From RGIG3528 sp045629005 (GTDB lineage Bacteria; Bacillota; Clostridia; Lachnospirales; Lachnospiraceae), in NCBI GenBank assembly GCA_045629005.1, contig JAZQQJ010000079.1:20012-84011 (forward strand): DNA of 64,000 nucleotides. The letters run 5' to 3'. Below are positions 42,160 through 51,019 of the stretch, piece by piece. A model generated the notes under the pieces. That model saw nothing but the letters and a program-made list of their open reading frames with translations. It did no database searches and was not told where the DNA came from. Position 1 is the first letter of the stretch. Every line of letters begins with the position of its first letter. Position numbers and translations under genes: made by a program.

Positions 42160-44598
42160 TTATTCCTTTACAGGAAATTTGAACTGGGTTCCGCTCATAT
42201 CGGGTTTCCATTCAAGTGCTGCGTCAAATTTCTTTCCGGATTTACCCACAAGGCCTTTAAATACTCTTGTGTGACCCTTCTCGAAAAGATCGGCTATATC
42301 ACTTTCAGTTAACTCTTTGCCGCATACACTTTTCCAAAGTGTAAAACCGCATCCGCACTTAAGAAGACGGCCTGCGTCAATTAACGCTTCACCACAGGCA
42401 GGACATTCATATCCTGTTTTTTCTTCCGTATATACGTTCTTTACAAATACAATCTGCTTTGTTTCCGAATCGTACTTAAGTTTTTGGTCCCACGACTTAC
42501 CGTCTTTCTTCATACTTTTCACAATTTCCCTGCCTTCCGAAATCATTTCAAGGAAATCTTCATCTGATATATTGGCACCAAGAAGAACATGAGAGCATCC
42601 TACCTTGCAACCTTTATCCTTGTATCCGGCACAGAAAATGCCTTTGTCGGTAGAAATAATTTCACTGTCACATGCAGGACATTTTCCAATCACTCTTTTA
42701 CTGCTCTGACGGTTATTTTTGGCGGGAATGATGTCAAGGATTCTGATATCCTCGATCATGACATTAACATCATGTATCATCTGCTTTTCAAAAGTGTTCA
42801 GATCCATATTGCCGCTTCTTACTTTTTCAAGCATGATTTCCCATTCACCCGTCATATCAACTTTACAGATACCACAGGTTTTCAGACTCTCATAGATGTA
42901 CATACCATCAGTTGTCGGCACGACATATGTTACCTTGCCTTCTTTTTTCAACTGCAGATACTTGTCTTTTTCAATCAGCTCACTGATGATACCGGCTCTT
43001 GTAGCGGGAGTTCCGATTTTTAACTCCTTGCCTAAAGCCTTAAGTTTCTGGTCTTCAAGGAACTTAATCGGGTTTTCACAGGCTGCCACTATATCGGCAT
43101 CAGTAAATCTCTTCGGGCAAGTTGATGTCTTTTCTGCTACTTCATAATCATTTACACCAATGAAATCGCCTTCATCATATTCAGGTATCTGCATATCAGT
43201 AAATGTTGTTCCGAAGATTACGGAATAACCCGGGTCGACAAGCGTCTTACCGTTACTCTTAAACAGATGTCCGTCAACATCTACAATAAGACACGTCTTA
43301 TCCTGCACAAGGGCGGGAAGGAAGATTGCAACAAACTGGCGGCACACAAGACGGTATATTGTTTGTTCATCATTACTTAACTCGTTGAAATTCGGTTTCT
43401 TTGTTGTAGGAACAAGTGCTGAGTGTCCGGCATTCTGCAAGGCCTTGTCATTAACCCATTTCTTTGTTGCCTTTACCTTGCCTATGATATCCGGGGCGAT
43501 GGTATTTATGTACTGCTGAAGGTCGGGAACCGATGACGCCGCATTAAGCATTCCCTTAAAATCTTCATTACTTGACAAATATTCGCAGTCTGTACGAGGG
43601 TATGAAAGGAATCCCTTTTCATACAAGCCCTGTATGATTTCAAGTGTCCTGTCTGATTTATACCCGTATTTACCGGCTGCAATCTGTGCTGTAGCAAGCT
43701 TAAAGAGTTTGGGTGCATAAGTTTCCTGTCTTTTAGTCTCATATTTAACAACTTCCCCGTTAAATGACAGTTCAGAAATTAACTTTTCTGCCTCTTCCTT
43801 GCTTTCGAACCATACTATGCCGGCATTTTCTTCAGAACCGGAATCTTCGTCAGTTTGTGCTTCTTCACTTTTCTGTTCAAAAAGCTGGCCGGAAAAATCA
43901 TCACTGTATAAAGCCCTGACGCCATACACGGTCTTGGGAACGAAATCCTCAATCTCTTTTTCACGTTTACATACAATAGCAAGTATCGGGGTTTTAACAC
44001 GGCCACAGGCCGCCCTGACACCTAACTTCAGCGAAGCCGCTCTTGATATGTTCATTCCAAAACGGTAATCGGAGTGCTGTCTTCCATAAGCGGCATCAAG
44101 TAGCCTTACAAGCATTTCATCATTATCATCATCCTTAAGGTTTTTTAACGCATCCGAAATCTTTGTCTCAGTAAGGTCATTAGTCCAGAATCTCTTTACG
44201 GGAAGTTTATTGTTAAGCTGGTTGAGCACCAGTCGAATTAACAGTTCTCCTTCCTGATCGGGGTCTCCCGCATTAATGACAAAGTCATAATTTCCGCTTC
44301 GGAGTTCTTTCCCGATAGCATTAAATCTTTCCTTTGCGGTCTGGAAATTACCTGTCTTTTTCTCTTCAATTACCTTATACTGCCAACCTCCGCTCTGTTC
44401 AGGAATGAACGGAAGGTTTTCCCAACACCAGTTCTTCTGCGTCTCGTCAATTTCGTCCGGAAGCATTAAAGTAACGAGGTGTCCTCGCTGATCCATAAAG
44501 GTAATGTCATATGGAATCTCCGATTTGTGTTTTTTATACACTTCTTCGATTTCACGTCGCAGGGATGGTTTCTCTGCGATAAGCAAAGCTTTCTGCAT
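42160..44598 (-). CDS. topB: Type IA DNA topoisomerase III
   Basis: An 812-aa enzyme that cuts and passes single DNA strands, useful for decatenating plasmid daughters and transfer intermediates. The Toprim start is LIAEKPSLRREI; NAGDPDQEGELLIR is the acidic metal site; the catalytic tyrosine is in GFLSYPRTDCEYLS. Two C-terminal zinc-binding domains follow (CPACDSEI...C...C and CPACGEAL...CGCG). Topoisomerase III is common on Gram-positive conjugative elements. I start it at the ATG at 44598, 11 nt after GGTGG, rather than the GTG that overlaps the ribosome site. Confidence 0.93.
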   Translation of the reverse strand: MQKALLIAEKPSLRREIEEVYKKHKSEIPYDITFMDQRGHLVTLMLPDEIDETQKNWCWENLPFIPEQSGGWQYKVIEEKKTGNFQTAKERFNAIGKELRSGNYDFVINAGDPDQEGELLIRLVLNQLNNKLPVKRFWTNDLTETKISDALKNLKDDDNDEMLVRLLDAAYGRQHSDYRFGMNISRAASLKLGVRAACGRVKTPILAIVCKREKEIEDFVPKTVYGVRALYSDDFSGQLFEQKSEEAQTDEDSGSEENAGIVWFESKEEAEKLISELSFNGEVVKYETKRQETYAPKLFKLATAQIAAGKYGYKSDRTLEIIQGLYEKGFLSYPRTDCEYLSSNEDFKGMLNAASSVPDLQQYINTIAPDIIGKVKATKKWVNDKALQNAGHSALVPTTKKPNFNELSNDEQTIYRLVCRQFVAIFLPALVQDKTCLIVDVDGHLFKSNGKTLVDPGYSVIFGTTFTDMQIPEYDEGDFIGVNDYEVAEKTSTCPKRFTDADIVAACENPIKFLEDQKLKALGKELKIGTPATRAGIISELIEKDKYLQLKKEGKVTYVVPTTDGMYIYESLKTCGICKVDMTGEWEIMLEKVRSGNMDLNTFEKQMIHDVNVMIEDIRILDIIPAKNNRQSSKRVIGKCPACDSEIISTDKGIFCAGYKDKGCKVGCSHVLLGANISDEDFLEMISEGREIVKSMKKDGKSWDQKLKYDSETKQIVFVKNVYTEEKTGYECPACGEALIDAGRLLKCGCGFTLWKSVCGKELTESDIADLFEKGHTRVFKGLVGKSGKKFDAALEWKPDMSGTQFKFPVKE

Positions 44599-44635
44599 AT
44601 ATTTAATTACCACCTTTCAAAAAAGATATATCAGT

Positions 44636-44643
44636 AATATAGG
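44636..44643 (-). promoter_or_regulatory. CCTATATT promoter motif for topB (minus strand)
   Basis: Exact CCTATATT on the minus strand followed by ACTGATATATC, 37 nt before the topB start. Confidence 0.55.
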
Positions 44644-44697
44644 TTTTCCCGTCTCTAATTGGCATTTGCATATAAAAAAAAGTTTTTTGTGCAAAAA

Positions 44698-44732
44698 AAA
44701 ACAGAGCCTTATTTTAAAATAAAGCCCTGTTA
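44698..44732 (-). terminator. Terminator after the macrodomain-like gene
   Basis: Read on the minus strand, AACAGGGCTTTATTTT pairs with AAAATAAGGCTCTGTT and a run of Ts follows. It separates this operon from topB. Confidence 0.85.
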
Positions 44733-44735
44733 TGT

Positions 44736-45524
44736 TTAGCCTAAAGATGTGAACCGCTGATTAAATGCAGCCTTTATTTCTTCCCCTGTTTCCCCCTTTG
44801 GAATACAGAAAACAATGTCATTTGCGGGAATCACCCTACTCATAATTTCGTCAAAAAATATATTCATGACTAATTTCGCTTCGTTGCCATATCTGTCATC
44901 GCATCCAAAAGCGTGTAACACAAGGCTGTCAGTCGGATGCTCAACAAAAGCATCCATTATCTGTTTAATCCTCGAACGCATGGCCTGATCAACAGCTTCT
45001 TCAGACTCCCCACACTTATTCACAGCGTAATTTCGGTCGATGGGGGAACAGGATATTACATTCGACTTAATGATATAGTCATCATTTTCAAAGATAACTT
45101 CCGGTATCCACAGTATATCGTCGCCATACATACCGCTATTTACGCTTGTAACTCCATGAGTCTGGTAATAATTATCAACTATGTTTTTTGATGATAATAT
45201 ATTATATAACGTTCCTGTCTTACATAAATCATTTTCCTGACTTTCCCCTCCGACAATATACGTTCCGGCAGGAGTCATGTATGACGCAGGATTTAATACT
45301 GTTATTGTCCCCGACATAGCATAATCAAATATTGCTTCCTCGGGCTTCGACTGAATGAATGAAAATACCTGGCATATTCTTTCATCAGTTTCCTTAATCC
45401 TTCGTGGATAAAGAATCTGTGTGTGTTTTATTGATTTTTCAATTTCTTTGCTGTATTTCTGATTCATGTCTTCTTTATGACTTTTTGCTTCTTCTCGCGC
45501 TCGTACCCACTCTTCTGTTCCCAT
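44736..45524 (-). CDS. Macrodomain / microbial PARG-like protein (TIGR02452-like), active site degenerate
   Basis: A 262-aa protein resembling microbial poly(ADP-ribose) glycohydrolases: VLNPASYMTPAGTYIVGGESQENDLC lies where the family has FASxxxPGGGxxxGxxAQEExLC, and LVLHAFGCDDRYGNEAKLV matches LVLGAWGCGVFGNDP. The Gly triplet is PAG and QEE reads QEN, so hydrolysis of ADP-ribose is uncertain; binding may remain. It could counteract or read the PARP encoded at 25.7 kb, an inference only. Its first 50 nt overlap the end of the helicase gene, in one operon with the helicase and HD genes. Confidence 0.7.
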   Translation of the reverse strand: MGTEEWVRAREEAKSHKEDMNQKYSKEIEKSIKHTQILYPRRIKETDERICQVFSFIQSKPEEAIFDYAMSGTITVLNPASYMTPAGTYIVGGESQENDLCKTGTLYNILSSKNIVDNYYQTHGVTSVNSGMYGDDILWIPEVIFENDDYIIKSNVISCSPIDRNYAVNKCGESEEAVDQAMRSRIKQIMDAFVEHPTDSLVLHAFGCDDRYGNEAKLVMNIFFDEIMSRVIPANDIVFCIPKGETGEEIKAAFNQRFTSLG

Positions 45525-46938
45525 TTGTTTTGCCTTTCTTTGTTGCTGATTTTTTAGCCGTGGCTTTTTTCTTCGCGGTCCCTGTTTTCCTTTTTACTGA
45601 TTTTGTCCCGGCAGATGTCTTTGCAGATGTTTTCGGTTTTGCTTTAGTTTTTGTCGTGGTTTTTGAAACCTTCTTTTCGGGCGTGTATTCAAAATTCTCA
45701 TAGAATTTTTCCACACAGACGTTTGTCTTGATATACTCCGGTAAAACATCCCCGGTAAAAAACAACCCTTCAGGATTTGACACACGGCTTACGGCGACAT
45801 AAAACTGACCGTCTGCAAATGAAGCAGGATCTATTGCAGCCTTGTCAAAAGTCTGCCCCTGGCTCTTATGTACGGTAATGGCATAAGCCAGTCTCAACGG
45901 TATCTGCTTAATTTTGCCGTATACTTCTTTTTGGATTTTTCCCTTTTGGGTTTTATAATCATAAAACTGCCAGACATAAGGTTCGACTCTTTCAGTTTTC
46001 CCGCTATCAAAATCCACAAGAACACCATCGGTGTAACATTCCCTTACTGTTCCCATCGTGCCGTTACAGTACGCTCCGTCATAACTGTTTACCACCGCCA
46101 TTACTCTGCATCCCGGTTTAAGTACCACTGTATCTTCAATGGGCTTATCCCCTGTAATTCGTCCGGTTATTTCAGAAAAGTATGTATACCCCATTCCGGG
46201 GATTTTATTTAACTTTTCAGTATTGTAAGCGTTGGCTTTTGCTACTGTTGGATAAATGCGTATACATTCATCGGGAATTGCGTCCCCGTCAACCACATGC
46301 TTTTGGAAATATGTGTAACAGGTTCGTACCGACTTGCGTGCCTGATTAAGTATTTCAAGGAACTCTGCATCGGCCTGTCGCATTGCTTCCGTCAGTTCCA
46401 TTGTTTTAAACTTGCATCGTTTCCACATTGTTGTCGTAAAACAAAAGCCCGACTTATCGTATCCGGCCTTTTCAAGATATTGTAAATCAGATTTAGTTAC
46501 AACAGGCGGCAACTGGAAGAAATCTCCGACAACTACTATCTGTATTGTCTTCGACATATATTTTTCAACAGCCTTGATAACTTTGATTGCATAGTCAAAC
46601 ACATCTGCCCGGCACATACTTATCTCGTCAATAATGACTACATCCGCAATATGCAAAGCCCTAAGTGCAGAATCTGCAGGATTAATCTTTTGCTTCTTAT
46701 TCCATGCAGGGACAGGAATATGTAGTGCTCTGTGAAGGGTAACTCCGCCAATATTGACGGCCGCCACACCTGTCGGGGCGCAGATAAGACAGTTTTTCCC
46801 ACTTTCTTCCATTTGTCTTATAAATTCCTTGATTAAAAACGACTTTCCGGTTCCGGGATTTCCCGTGAGAAAAACGTTCCTGCCGGATAACAATGTCTTT
46901 AGCGCTTTCTCCTGACCTTTATTTAAACTCTGTGACAT
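45475..46938 (-). CDS. Pif1/RecD-like superfamily-1B helicase with histone-H1-like tail
   Basis: A 487-aa 5'-3' helicase. Walker A is GNPGTGKS (26-33); VVIIDEISM, VVGDFFQLPPV, the TVHKSQGQTF motif and YVAVSRV are all present, typical of Pif1/RecD2 helicases. From about residue 425 the protein ends in a Lys/Ala/Thr tail with repeats such as AKKKATAKKSATKKGK, like eukaryotic H1 or bacterial H1-like proteins, which should bind DNA non-specifically. The tail codons overlap the start of the next gene. AGGAGG lies 6 nt before the ATG. Confidence 0.9.
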   Translation of the reverse strand: MSQSLNKGQEKALKTLLSGRNVFLTGNPGTGKSFLIKEFIRQMEESGKNCLICAPTGVAAVNIGGVTLHRALHIPVPAWNKKQKINPADSALRALHIADVVIIDEISMCRADVFDYAIKVIKAVEKYMSKTIQIVVVGDFFQLPPVVTKSDLQYLEKAGYDKSGFCFTTTMWKRCKFKTMELTEAMRQADAEFLEILNQARKSVRTCYTYFQKHVVDGDAIPDECIRIYPTVAKANAYNTEKLNKIPGMGYTYFSEITGRITGDKPIEDTVVLKPGCRVMAVVNSYDGAYCNGTMGTVRECYTDGVLVDFDSGKTERVEPYVWQFYDYKTQKGKIQKEVYGKIKQIPLRLAYAITVHKSQGQTFDKAAIDPASFADGQFYVAVSRVSNPEGLFFTGDVLPEYIKTNVCVEKFYENFEYTPEKKVSKTTTKTKAKPKTSAKTSAGTKSVKRKTGTAKKKATAKKSATKKGKTNGNRRVGTSARRSKKS

Positions 46939-47482
46939 TATGCTCCTCCTGTTTGGGAGATTTCAAAATCGGGGTTATGCTAAATAAGGTCATTGTTTTA
47001 ACCGTCTGTTCCTTTTTCAATATTTCCAATGCGGCAACAGGCGACATACTTTGATGGTAAGAGCGTTTGTGTGTCAGTGCATCATAAACATCAAGACAAT
47101 GCAATAATTCAATATAAATCTCCATTTCGGGTTGGATTTCAGGGTGTTCGGGGAACACGGACTTGGTTCCGTGATGATATAATACAGGAATATATAATTC
47201 TTCGGGTTCTCCCGCATCCTTTAAAATCAGATATCCATAATAAGAATGCATATCAACGACTGTTCTTTCAACCGGATTCAGCCGCCCATTCTTTTTGAGA
47301 ATTCTGGGAGGTATATGTATTTTCCCAATATCATGCAGACAGCCCATTCTGTACGCCAATGCTGAATCGAGCCCAAGCGTCTCGGCTGCCTGTTGCATTA
47401 ACTCCCCTACTCTCTTTGAGTGTTCACTTGTTTCTTTGTTAAGCTGTCCTATACAGCTGTTTAATTTAATAAAATCATCCAT
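46919..47482 (-). CDS. HD-domain protein, HD-GYP-like without the GYP motif
   Basis: A 187-aa HD phosphohydrolase. The metal ligands H21, H50-D51 (LHDIGKIHIP), H79 and H103-H104 are in place, and DVYDALTHKRSYHQSMS resembles HD-GYP proteins. The GYP element after the HH pair is missing (HHGTKS), so c-di-GMP hydrolysis is possible but not certain. It is the first gene of the operon with the helicase and macrodomain-like proteins, overlapping the helicase gene by 20 nt. GAGGT lies 6 nt before the ATG. Confidence 0.82.
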   Translation of the reverse strand: MDDFIKLNSCIGQLNKETSEHSKRVGELMQQAAETLGLDSALAYRMGCLHDIGKIHIPPRILKKNGRLNPVERTVVDMHSYYGYLILKDAGEPEELYIPVLYHHGTKSVFPEHPEIQPEMEIYIELLHCLDVYDALTHKRSYHQSMSPVAALEILKKEQTVKTMTLFSITPILKSPKQEEHNVTEFK

Positions 47483-47525
47483 GGCGTTACCTCAAAAAAC
47501 ATATCCAAAAAGTTCATTCTCTCTT

Positions 47526-47533
47526 AATATAGT
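47526..47533 (-). promoter_or_regulatory. Promoter motif variant ACTATATT for the HD-helicase operon (minus strand)
   Basis: ACTATATT followed by AAGAGAGAATG lies 43 nt before the HD gene, back to back with the recJ motif at 47573. Confidence 0.5.
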
Positions 47534-47572
47534 TGTCAAAAACAAAAATGACCTTTTGTTTTCCCCGTTTTT

Positions 47573-47580
47573 CCTATCTT
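47573..47580 (+). promoter_or_regulatory. Promoter motif variant CCTATCTT for recJ
   Basis: CCTATCTT followed by CCTAATATCAG lies 38 nt before the recJ-like start. Confidence 0.45.
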
Positions 47581-47618
47581 CCTAATATCAGATTAAAAAA
47601 AATAACGGAGGTAGAAAA

Positions 47619-49262
47619 ATGAAATGGATTAAAAAAGGAGACGAAACAAGCATAAAGGAAGTTGTACTCAGAAACCTCGGTACGACAACTGATGAGATGA
47701 ATGTCTGGATTACCAAGCATAATCGCAATGAGTACAGGATTAACGGTCTTGAAAAAGCTGCATCAATTATAAAGCAGTATAAAGACCGTCCGGTCTGGAT
47801 CTCCGGTGACTATGATGTAGATGGAATTACAGCCACCACTATCATGCTGAAAGCGTTAAAAATGTTAGGGTTTAAGGATGTACACTATATGATTCCCGCC
47901 CGTTCAGAAGGATTCGGAATCAGTGTAAAAATGGTAGACAATGTTCCCGCAGGAGCCTTGCTTATCACTGTCGATAACGGCCTCGCACAGATTGAGGCGA
48001 TTGAGGCAGCCAAGAAAAAGGGTATCACGGTTATCATAACAGACCATCATTTACCCGAAGTTCTTGGAGGAGAAGAAATCCAGAATCCTGCAGATGTGGT
48101 CATTGATCCCAAAGGCGTGGCAAACCAGGCAGACTTTGATGATTATTGCGGAGCCGGTCTTGCTTACAAACTTGCCTTTGAATTGTTACAGGACAAGACC
48201 AAGTGTTATGAGCTTCTGGCACTTGCGACAATCGGCACTATTGCCGACTGTGTAACTCTCCGAGAGGAAAACTACGCTATGTGCCGCAAAGGATTCAAGG
48301 TGCTGTCACAGATTTCGTTACTCTCAACAGGCCTGTATGCGCTTTTAAGTGCATTAAAACTTCTTGAGTATATCGACGAAGATTCCGTGGGATTCACTTT
48401 GGCTCCAACAATTAATGCTGCGTCCAGAATGCAGGACAATGCCGCAACACAGGTAGTTGCCTTACTGACTACTGACGCATCGTTTGAAGCAGCACTTTGC
48501 GAAGCTGCGAAGTTGGTTGATTTAAACACCCAGCGTAAAAAGCTTCAGGAGGAAGCAAGAAAAAAGGCGCTGGAAATCATCGAACAGAACGGATACCAGA
48601 ATGATGTCCCGTTGGTGGTATATATCCCAAATGTCAAAGCATCACTTGTCGGTCCCATAGCCGGAGATTTGGCAGAAGGATTCAAGGTCCCCGCTATTGT
48701 TGTTACAGATGATAACGGAATCTTAAAAGGATCTGCCCGCACCTATGGTGATTTTCATGTAAAGAAAGCACTTGAAAAAGTTTCTTTCCTGCTTCTTCAC
48801 TACGGTGGCCACGCAGGCGGAGCCGGTCTTGCATTAGAAAAATCAAATTTCCAGCTTTTGCATGATGCAATGCAGGACACAGGCAAGGATTATGTAAAAC
48901 CGGAAACCGATGTCGTCGAATATGACATTGATTTAGTTCCGGCAAACATTGCGACATATTTTGCCGACCTTCGTCTTTATGCTCCATTCGGTCAGGGAAA
49001 CCCTAAGCCTGTTTTCAGAATGAACGGCTTCTGTTCAAATTCAAAAAGCGGATGTTCTTACAAAAAACTTGGGGAGTCCGGCAACACAGTCAAGGTAAAC
49101 GGAAACGCAATTGACGCTCTGTCATTTAAACTGGCAGACCGCTTCACAAACGTTGACCCCGCAGCACCCATTCAAATGGATATGGTTGGAACATTAAGCC
49201 TTAACCACTTTAAGGGTAAAGAGTATCCCCAGATGCTCTTTACTGATTGTGTAATCCATTAG
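47619..49262 (+). CDS. recJ: RecJ-like single-strand DNA exonuclease (DHH family)
   Basis: A 547-aa DHH-DHHA1 protein. The metal-binding motifs are ISGDYDVDGITAT, ITVDNGLA, VIITDHHLPE and the DHHA1 motif HYGGHAGGAGLAL. A C-terminal OB-like region follows, as in RecJ. It should degrade single-stranded DNA 5' to 3' in recombination and repair, matching the helicases nearby. Length is close to a core RecJ. GGAGGT lies 8 nt before the ATG. Its own promoter motif and terminator make it a single-gene unit. Confidence 0.92.
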   Translation: MKWIKKGDETSIKEVVLRNLGTTTDEMNVWITKHNRNEYRINGLEKAASIIKQYKDRPVWISGDYDVDGITATTIMLKALKMLGFKDVHYMIPARSEGFGISVKMVDNVPAGALLITVDNGLAQIEAIEAAKKKGITVIITDHHLPEVLGGEEIQNPADVVIDPKGVANQADFDDYCGAGLAYKLAFELLQDKTKCYELLALATIGTIADCVTLREENYAMCRKGFKVLSQISLLSTGLYALLSALKLLEYIDEDSVGFTLAPTINAASRMQDNAATQVVALLTTDASFEAALCEAAKLVDLNTQRKKLQEEARKKALEIIEQNGYQNDVPLVVYIPNVKASLVGPIAGDLAEGFKVPAIVVTDDNGILKGSARTYGDFHVKKALEKVSFLLLHYGGHAGGAGLALEKSNFQLLHDAMQDTGKDYVKPETDVVEYDIDLVPANIATYFADLRLYAPFGQGNPKPVFRMNGFCSNSKSGCSYKKLGESGNTVKVNGNAIDALSFKLADRFTNVDPAAPIQMDMVGTLSLNHFKGKEYPQMLFTDCVIH

Positions 49263-49265
49263 TAT

Positions 49266-49301
49266 TTAAAAAGTCTGTCACATTCCGTGGCAGATTTTTT
49301 T
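49266..49301 (+). terminator. Terminator after recJ
   Basis: AAGTCTGTCAC pairs with GTGGCAGATTT around ATTCC, then Ts. Confidence 0.8.
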
Positions 49302-49311
49302 GTCGTTAATA

Positions 49312-49319
49312 CCCATATT
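49312..49319 (+). promoter_or_regulatory. Promoter motif variant CCCATATT
   Basis: CCCATATT followed by TTTGTTATCAAAC lies 34 nt before a TTG-started gene. Confidence 0.4.
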
Positions 49320-49353
49320 TTTGTTATCAAACAATTCAAAAGGAGGTAGAAAA

Positions 49354-49776
49354 TTGAAAATAATAAGTTTTAAAGACTTAGTTCAGGTGAAAGATGTTGA
49401 GTCAATTTATGGTTTTGACATCTCATCGGGAACCCCATTTTTTATCGGTTGGGGAGAACTTACATCCAGCGGGAATTTCCGCGTGGTAAAACACCCTTTC
49501 CCCGTCGATGAGCAGCTCATTAAGGATGAAACTCCAAATGATGCAGTGCTTAATTCTCACGGTTGGGAGGAGACCCCGTCTTATTGCGGAATAACAGGTT
49601 TCAATGAATTCTTGTCATACGTTGTCATTTCCCGTGACGACGTAAACGCAATCTTACAAGTTTCCACTACCGAGTTTAAAGAACTGATCGGATTACTTAA
49701 GGATGGCCATTACGTCTTTGTAATCACCGATGAACCCAAAACACAAAAAGCACAAATAGAAAGGAGAAATGCCTGA
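49354..49776 (+). CDS. Unrecognised 140-aa protein with TTG start
   Basis: The frame has no ATG, but AGGAGGTAG lies 4-5 nt before a TTG at 49354, which I take as the start (MKIISFKDLVQVKD when initiated with Met). The protein is soluble and acidic and belongs to no family I know. Its last codons contain a second AAAGGAG followed by an ATG in another frame (see 49769). It is the first gene of the unit leading to the second PP-loop protein. Confidence 0.65.
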   Translation: MKIISFKDLVQVKDVESIYGFDISSGTPFFIGWGELTSSGNFRVVKHPFPVDEQLIKDETPNDAVLNSHGWEETPSYCGITGFNEFLSYVVISRDDVNAILQVSTTEFKELIGLLKDGHYVFVITDEPKTQKAQIERRNA

Positions 49777-49804
49777 ATCCTCGGTAAACCGAGGTTCCCA
49801 ATGA
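49769..49804 (+). other. Possible 11-codon upstream reading frame
   Basis: An ATG preceded by AAAGGAG opens the frame MPESSVNRGSQ and stops. It overlaps the end of the 140-aa gene, and its codons run through the first hairpin (CCTCGG/CCGAGG) of the region before the PP-loop gene. Ribosomes on it would change the folding of the leader. Confidence 0.4.
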
Positions 49805-49908
49805 CCTAAAGTTACGTAAGCATTGGGAGAAAAAGATATGAGGAGTGGATGCGAACAGCATCCGGGGCGCTCTTTATCCACGAACCGGATTAACGGCAAG
49901 TGGTAGGT
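49772..49908 (+). ncRNA. Structured leader before the second PP-loop gene
   Basis: At least three stems can be drawn: CCTCGG with CCGAGG at 49779-49794, CCCAATG with CATTGGG at about 49797-49830, and GTGGATGC with GCATCC, enclosed further by GTGGAT...ATCCAC at about 49855-49880. The following start codon has no Shine-Dalgarno sequence. No known RNA class recognised. Confidence 0.45.
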
Positions 49909-50676
49909 ATGGCTTTTTCAAAATTAAGACTTAACGGAGAAGTAAAGTATGTTGCTTCTTTTTCCGGAGGCAAAGATTCTCTTGCAATGGTTCTTAAACT
50001 CATTAAAGAGGGTTATCCGTTGGACTATGTGGTTTTCTTCGATACCGGAATGGAATTTGATGCAATTTACCGGAATCTCGAAAAAATCAGATCTGTTATC
50101 GAACAATACGGGGCACAGTTGGTGATTTTAAAACCACCGACGGATTTCTTAACAGATATGCTGTTAAAGCCTGTCAATGTCGGAACGGACAAAGAACATT
50201 ATGGATATGAATGGTGTGGAGGCGTATGCCGATGGAGAACTCACGATAAGATTAAAATTATCAATGATTTTCTGAAAACACTTCCATCTTATATCCAGTA
50301 TATCGGCATTGCTGCCGATGAACCCGCAAGACTGCGCGACGAAAATAACAAGCTATATCCTCTCGCAGAATGGGGCATGGCGGAAAAAGATGCGCTTCAG
50401 TATTGTCGGGACAATGGCTGGGACTGGAAAGAAGGCGAATATGATTTATATGACCTTCTTGACAGGGTCTCCTGCTGGTGCTGTGCAAACAAAAACCTTA
50501 AGGAACTCCGAAACATATACCATTATCTTCCCAAATACTGGGGTTGGCTTAAAGGTCTGCAGAGCAGAATTGACCGACCGTTTCATAGTGGCAAAACCAT
50601 CTTCGAATTGGAGGAAAGATTCCAGACTGAAGATTCCCAAATCAGTATTTTCGATATAATGGAAAGTTGCGGATAA
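49909..50676 (+). CDS. PP-loop ATPase, PAPS-reductase-like family, second copy (255 aa)
   Basis: The PP-loop SFSGGKDS is at about residues 17-24. CGGVCRW and CWCCANKNL give Cys residues that may bind a metal or Fe-S cluster. It shares the fold signature with the 24.7-kb protein but little else, so the two probably have different substrates. The start is ATG 49909 or GTG 49900; neither has a ribosome site, and a structured region lies directly upstream. Reaction unknown; DNA phosphorothioation is unsupported because no dnd partners are seen. Confidence 0.78.
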   Translation: MAFSKLRLNGEVKYVASFSGGKDSLAMVLKLIKEGYPLDYVVFFDTGMEFDAIYRNLEKIRSVIEQYGAQLVILKPPTDFLTDMLLKPVNVGTDKEHYGYEWCGGVCRWRTHDKIKIINDFLKTLPSYIQYIGIAADEPARLRDENNKLYPLAEWGMAEKDALQYCRDNGWDWKEGEYDLYDLLDRVSCWCCANKNLKELRNIYHYLPKYWGWLKGLQSRIDRPFHSGKTIFELEERFQTEDSQISIFDIMESCG

Positions 50677-50772
50677 GAAGGATTTTCCCGGACTAAGTAA
50701 AGACTTATTACATCTGAATAATAAGCCAGCCAACACGTTCGGCGCACAGGCAGTAACTATTAATTATTATTT

Positions 50773-50788
50773 ATGGTCTGCCTGCAGG
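50773..50788 (+). promoter_or_regulatory. Perfect 16-bp palindrome before the 65-aa gene
   Basis: TCTGCCTGCAGGCAGA lies 17 nt before the start codon and touches the ribosome site. It may be an operator or an RNA stem that controls translation. A similar GGCAGAC/GTCTGCC stem precedes the gene at 17936. Confidence 0.45.
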
Positions 50789-50804
50789 CAGATTGGAGAG
50801 CAGA

Positions 50805-51002
50805 ATGAAACTAAAAGATCTGTTTGGTAAAAATCTCGATGTGAATTGCTATATCCAGCTTTGGTTCGGCACTCACGATGACGACGGAGAGTTACTTACA
50901 GAAGCATATGGAACCGAGAAAGACGTTTTTGAACCTTGGTTTGATATGAATGTGGTTTACATCACAATTGTTGAAGGTAAGTTATTAATTGAAGTCGCAT
51001 AA
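50805..51002 (+). CDS. Unrecognised 65-aa acidic protein
   Basis: A small acidic protein (MKLKDLFGKNLDVNCYIQ at the start) with no known family. GGAGAG lies 6 nt before the ATG at 50805. It follows the second PP-loop gene after a 128-nt gap with a CTTATTA/TAATAAG stem and the TCTGCC palindrome. No promoter motif seen, so it is probably read from upstream. Confidence 0.6.
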   Translation: MKLKDLFGKNLDVNCYIQLWFGTHDDDGELLTEAYGTEKDVFEPWFDMNVVYITIVEGKLLIEVA

Positions 51003-51019
51003 GTTTTATTCAGAAATCA

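Noticed and set aside
49772..49908. Group I/II intron or a named riboswitch
   Set aside because: Several stems are visible, but I cannot match any conserved core of a known intron or riboswitch class by eye.
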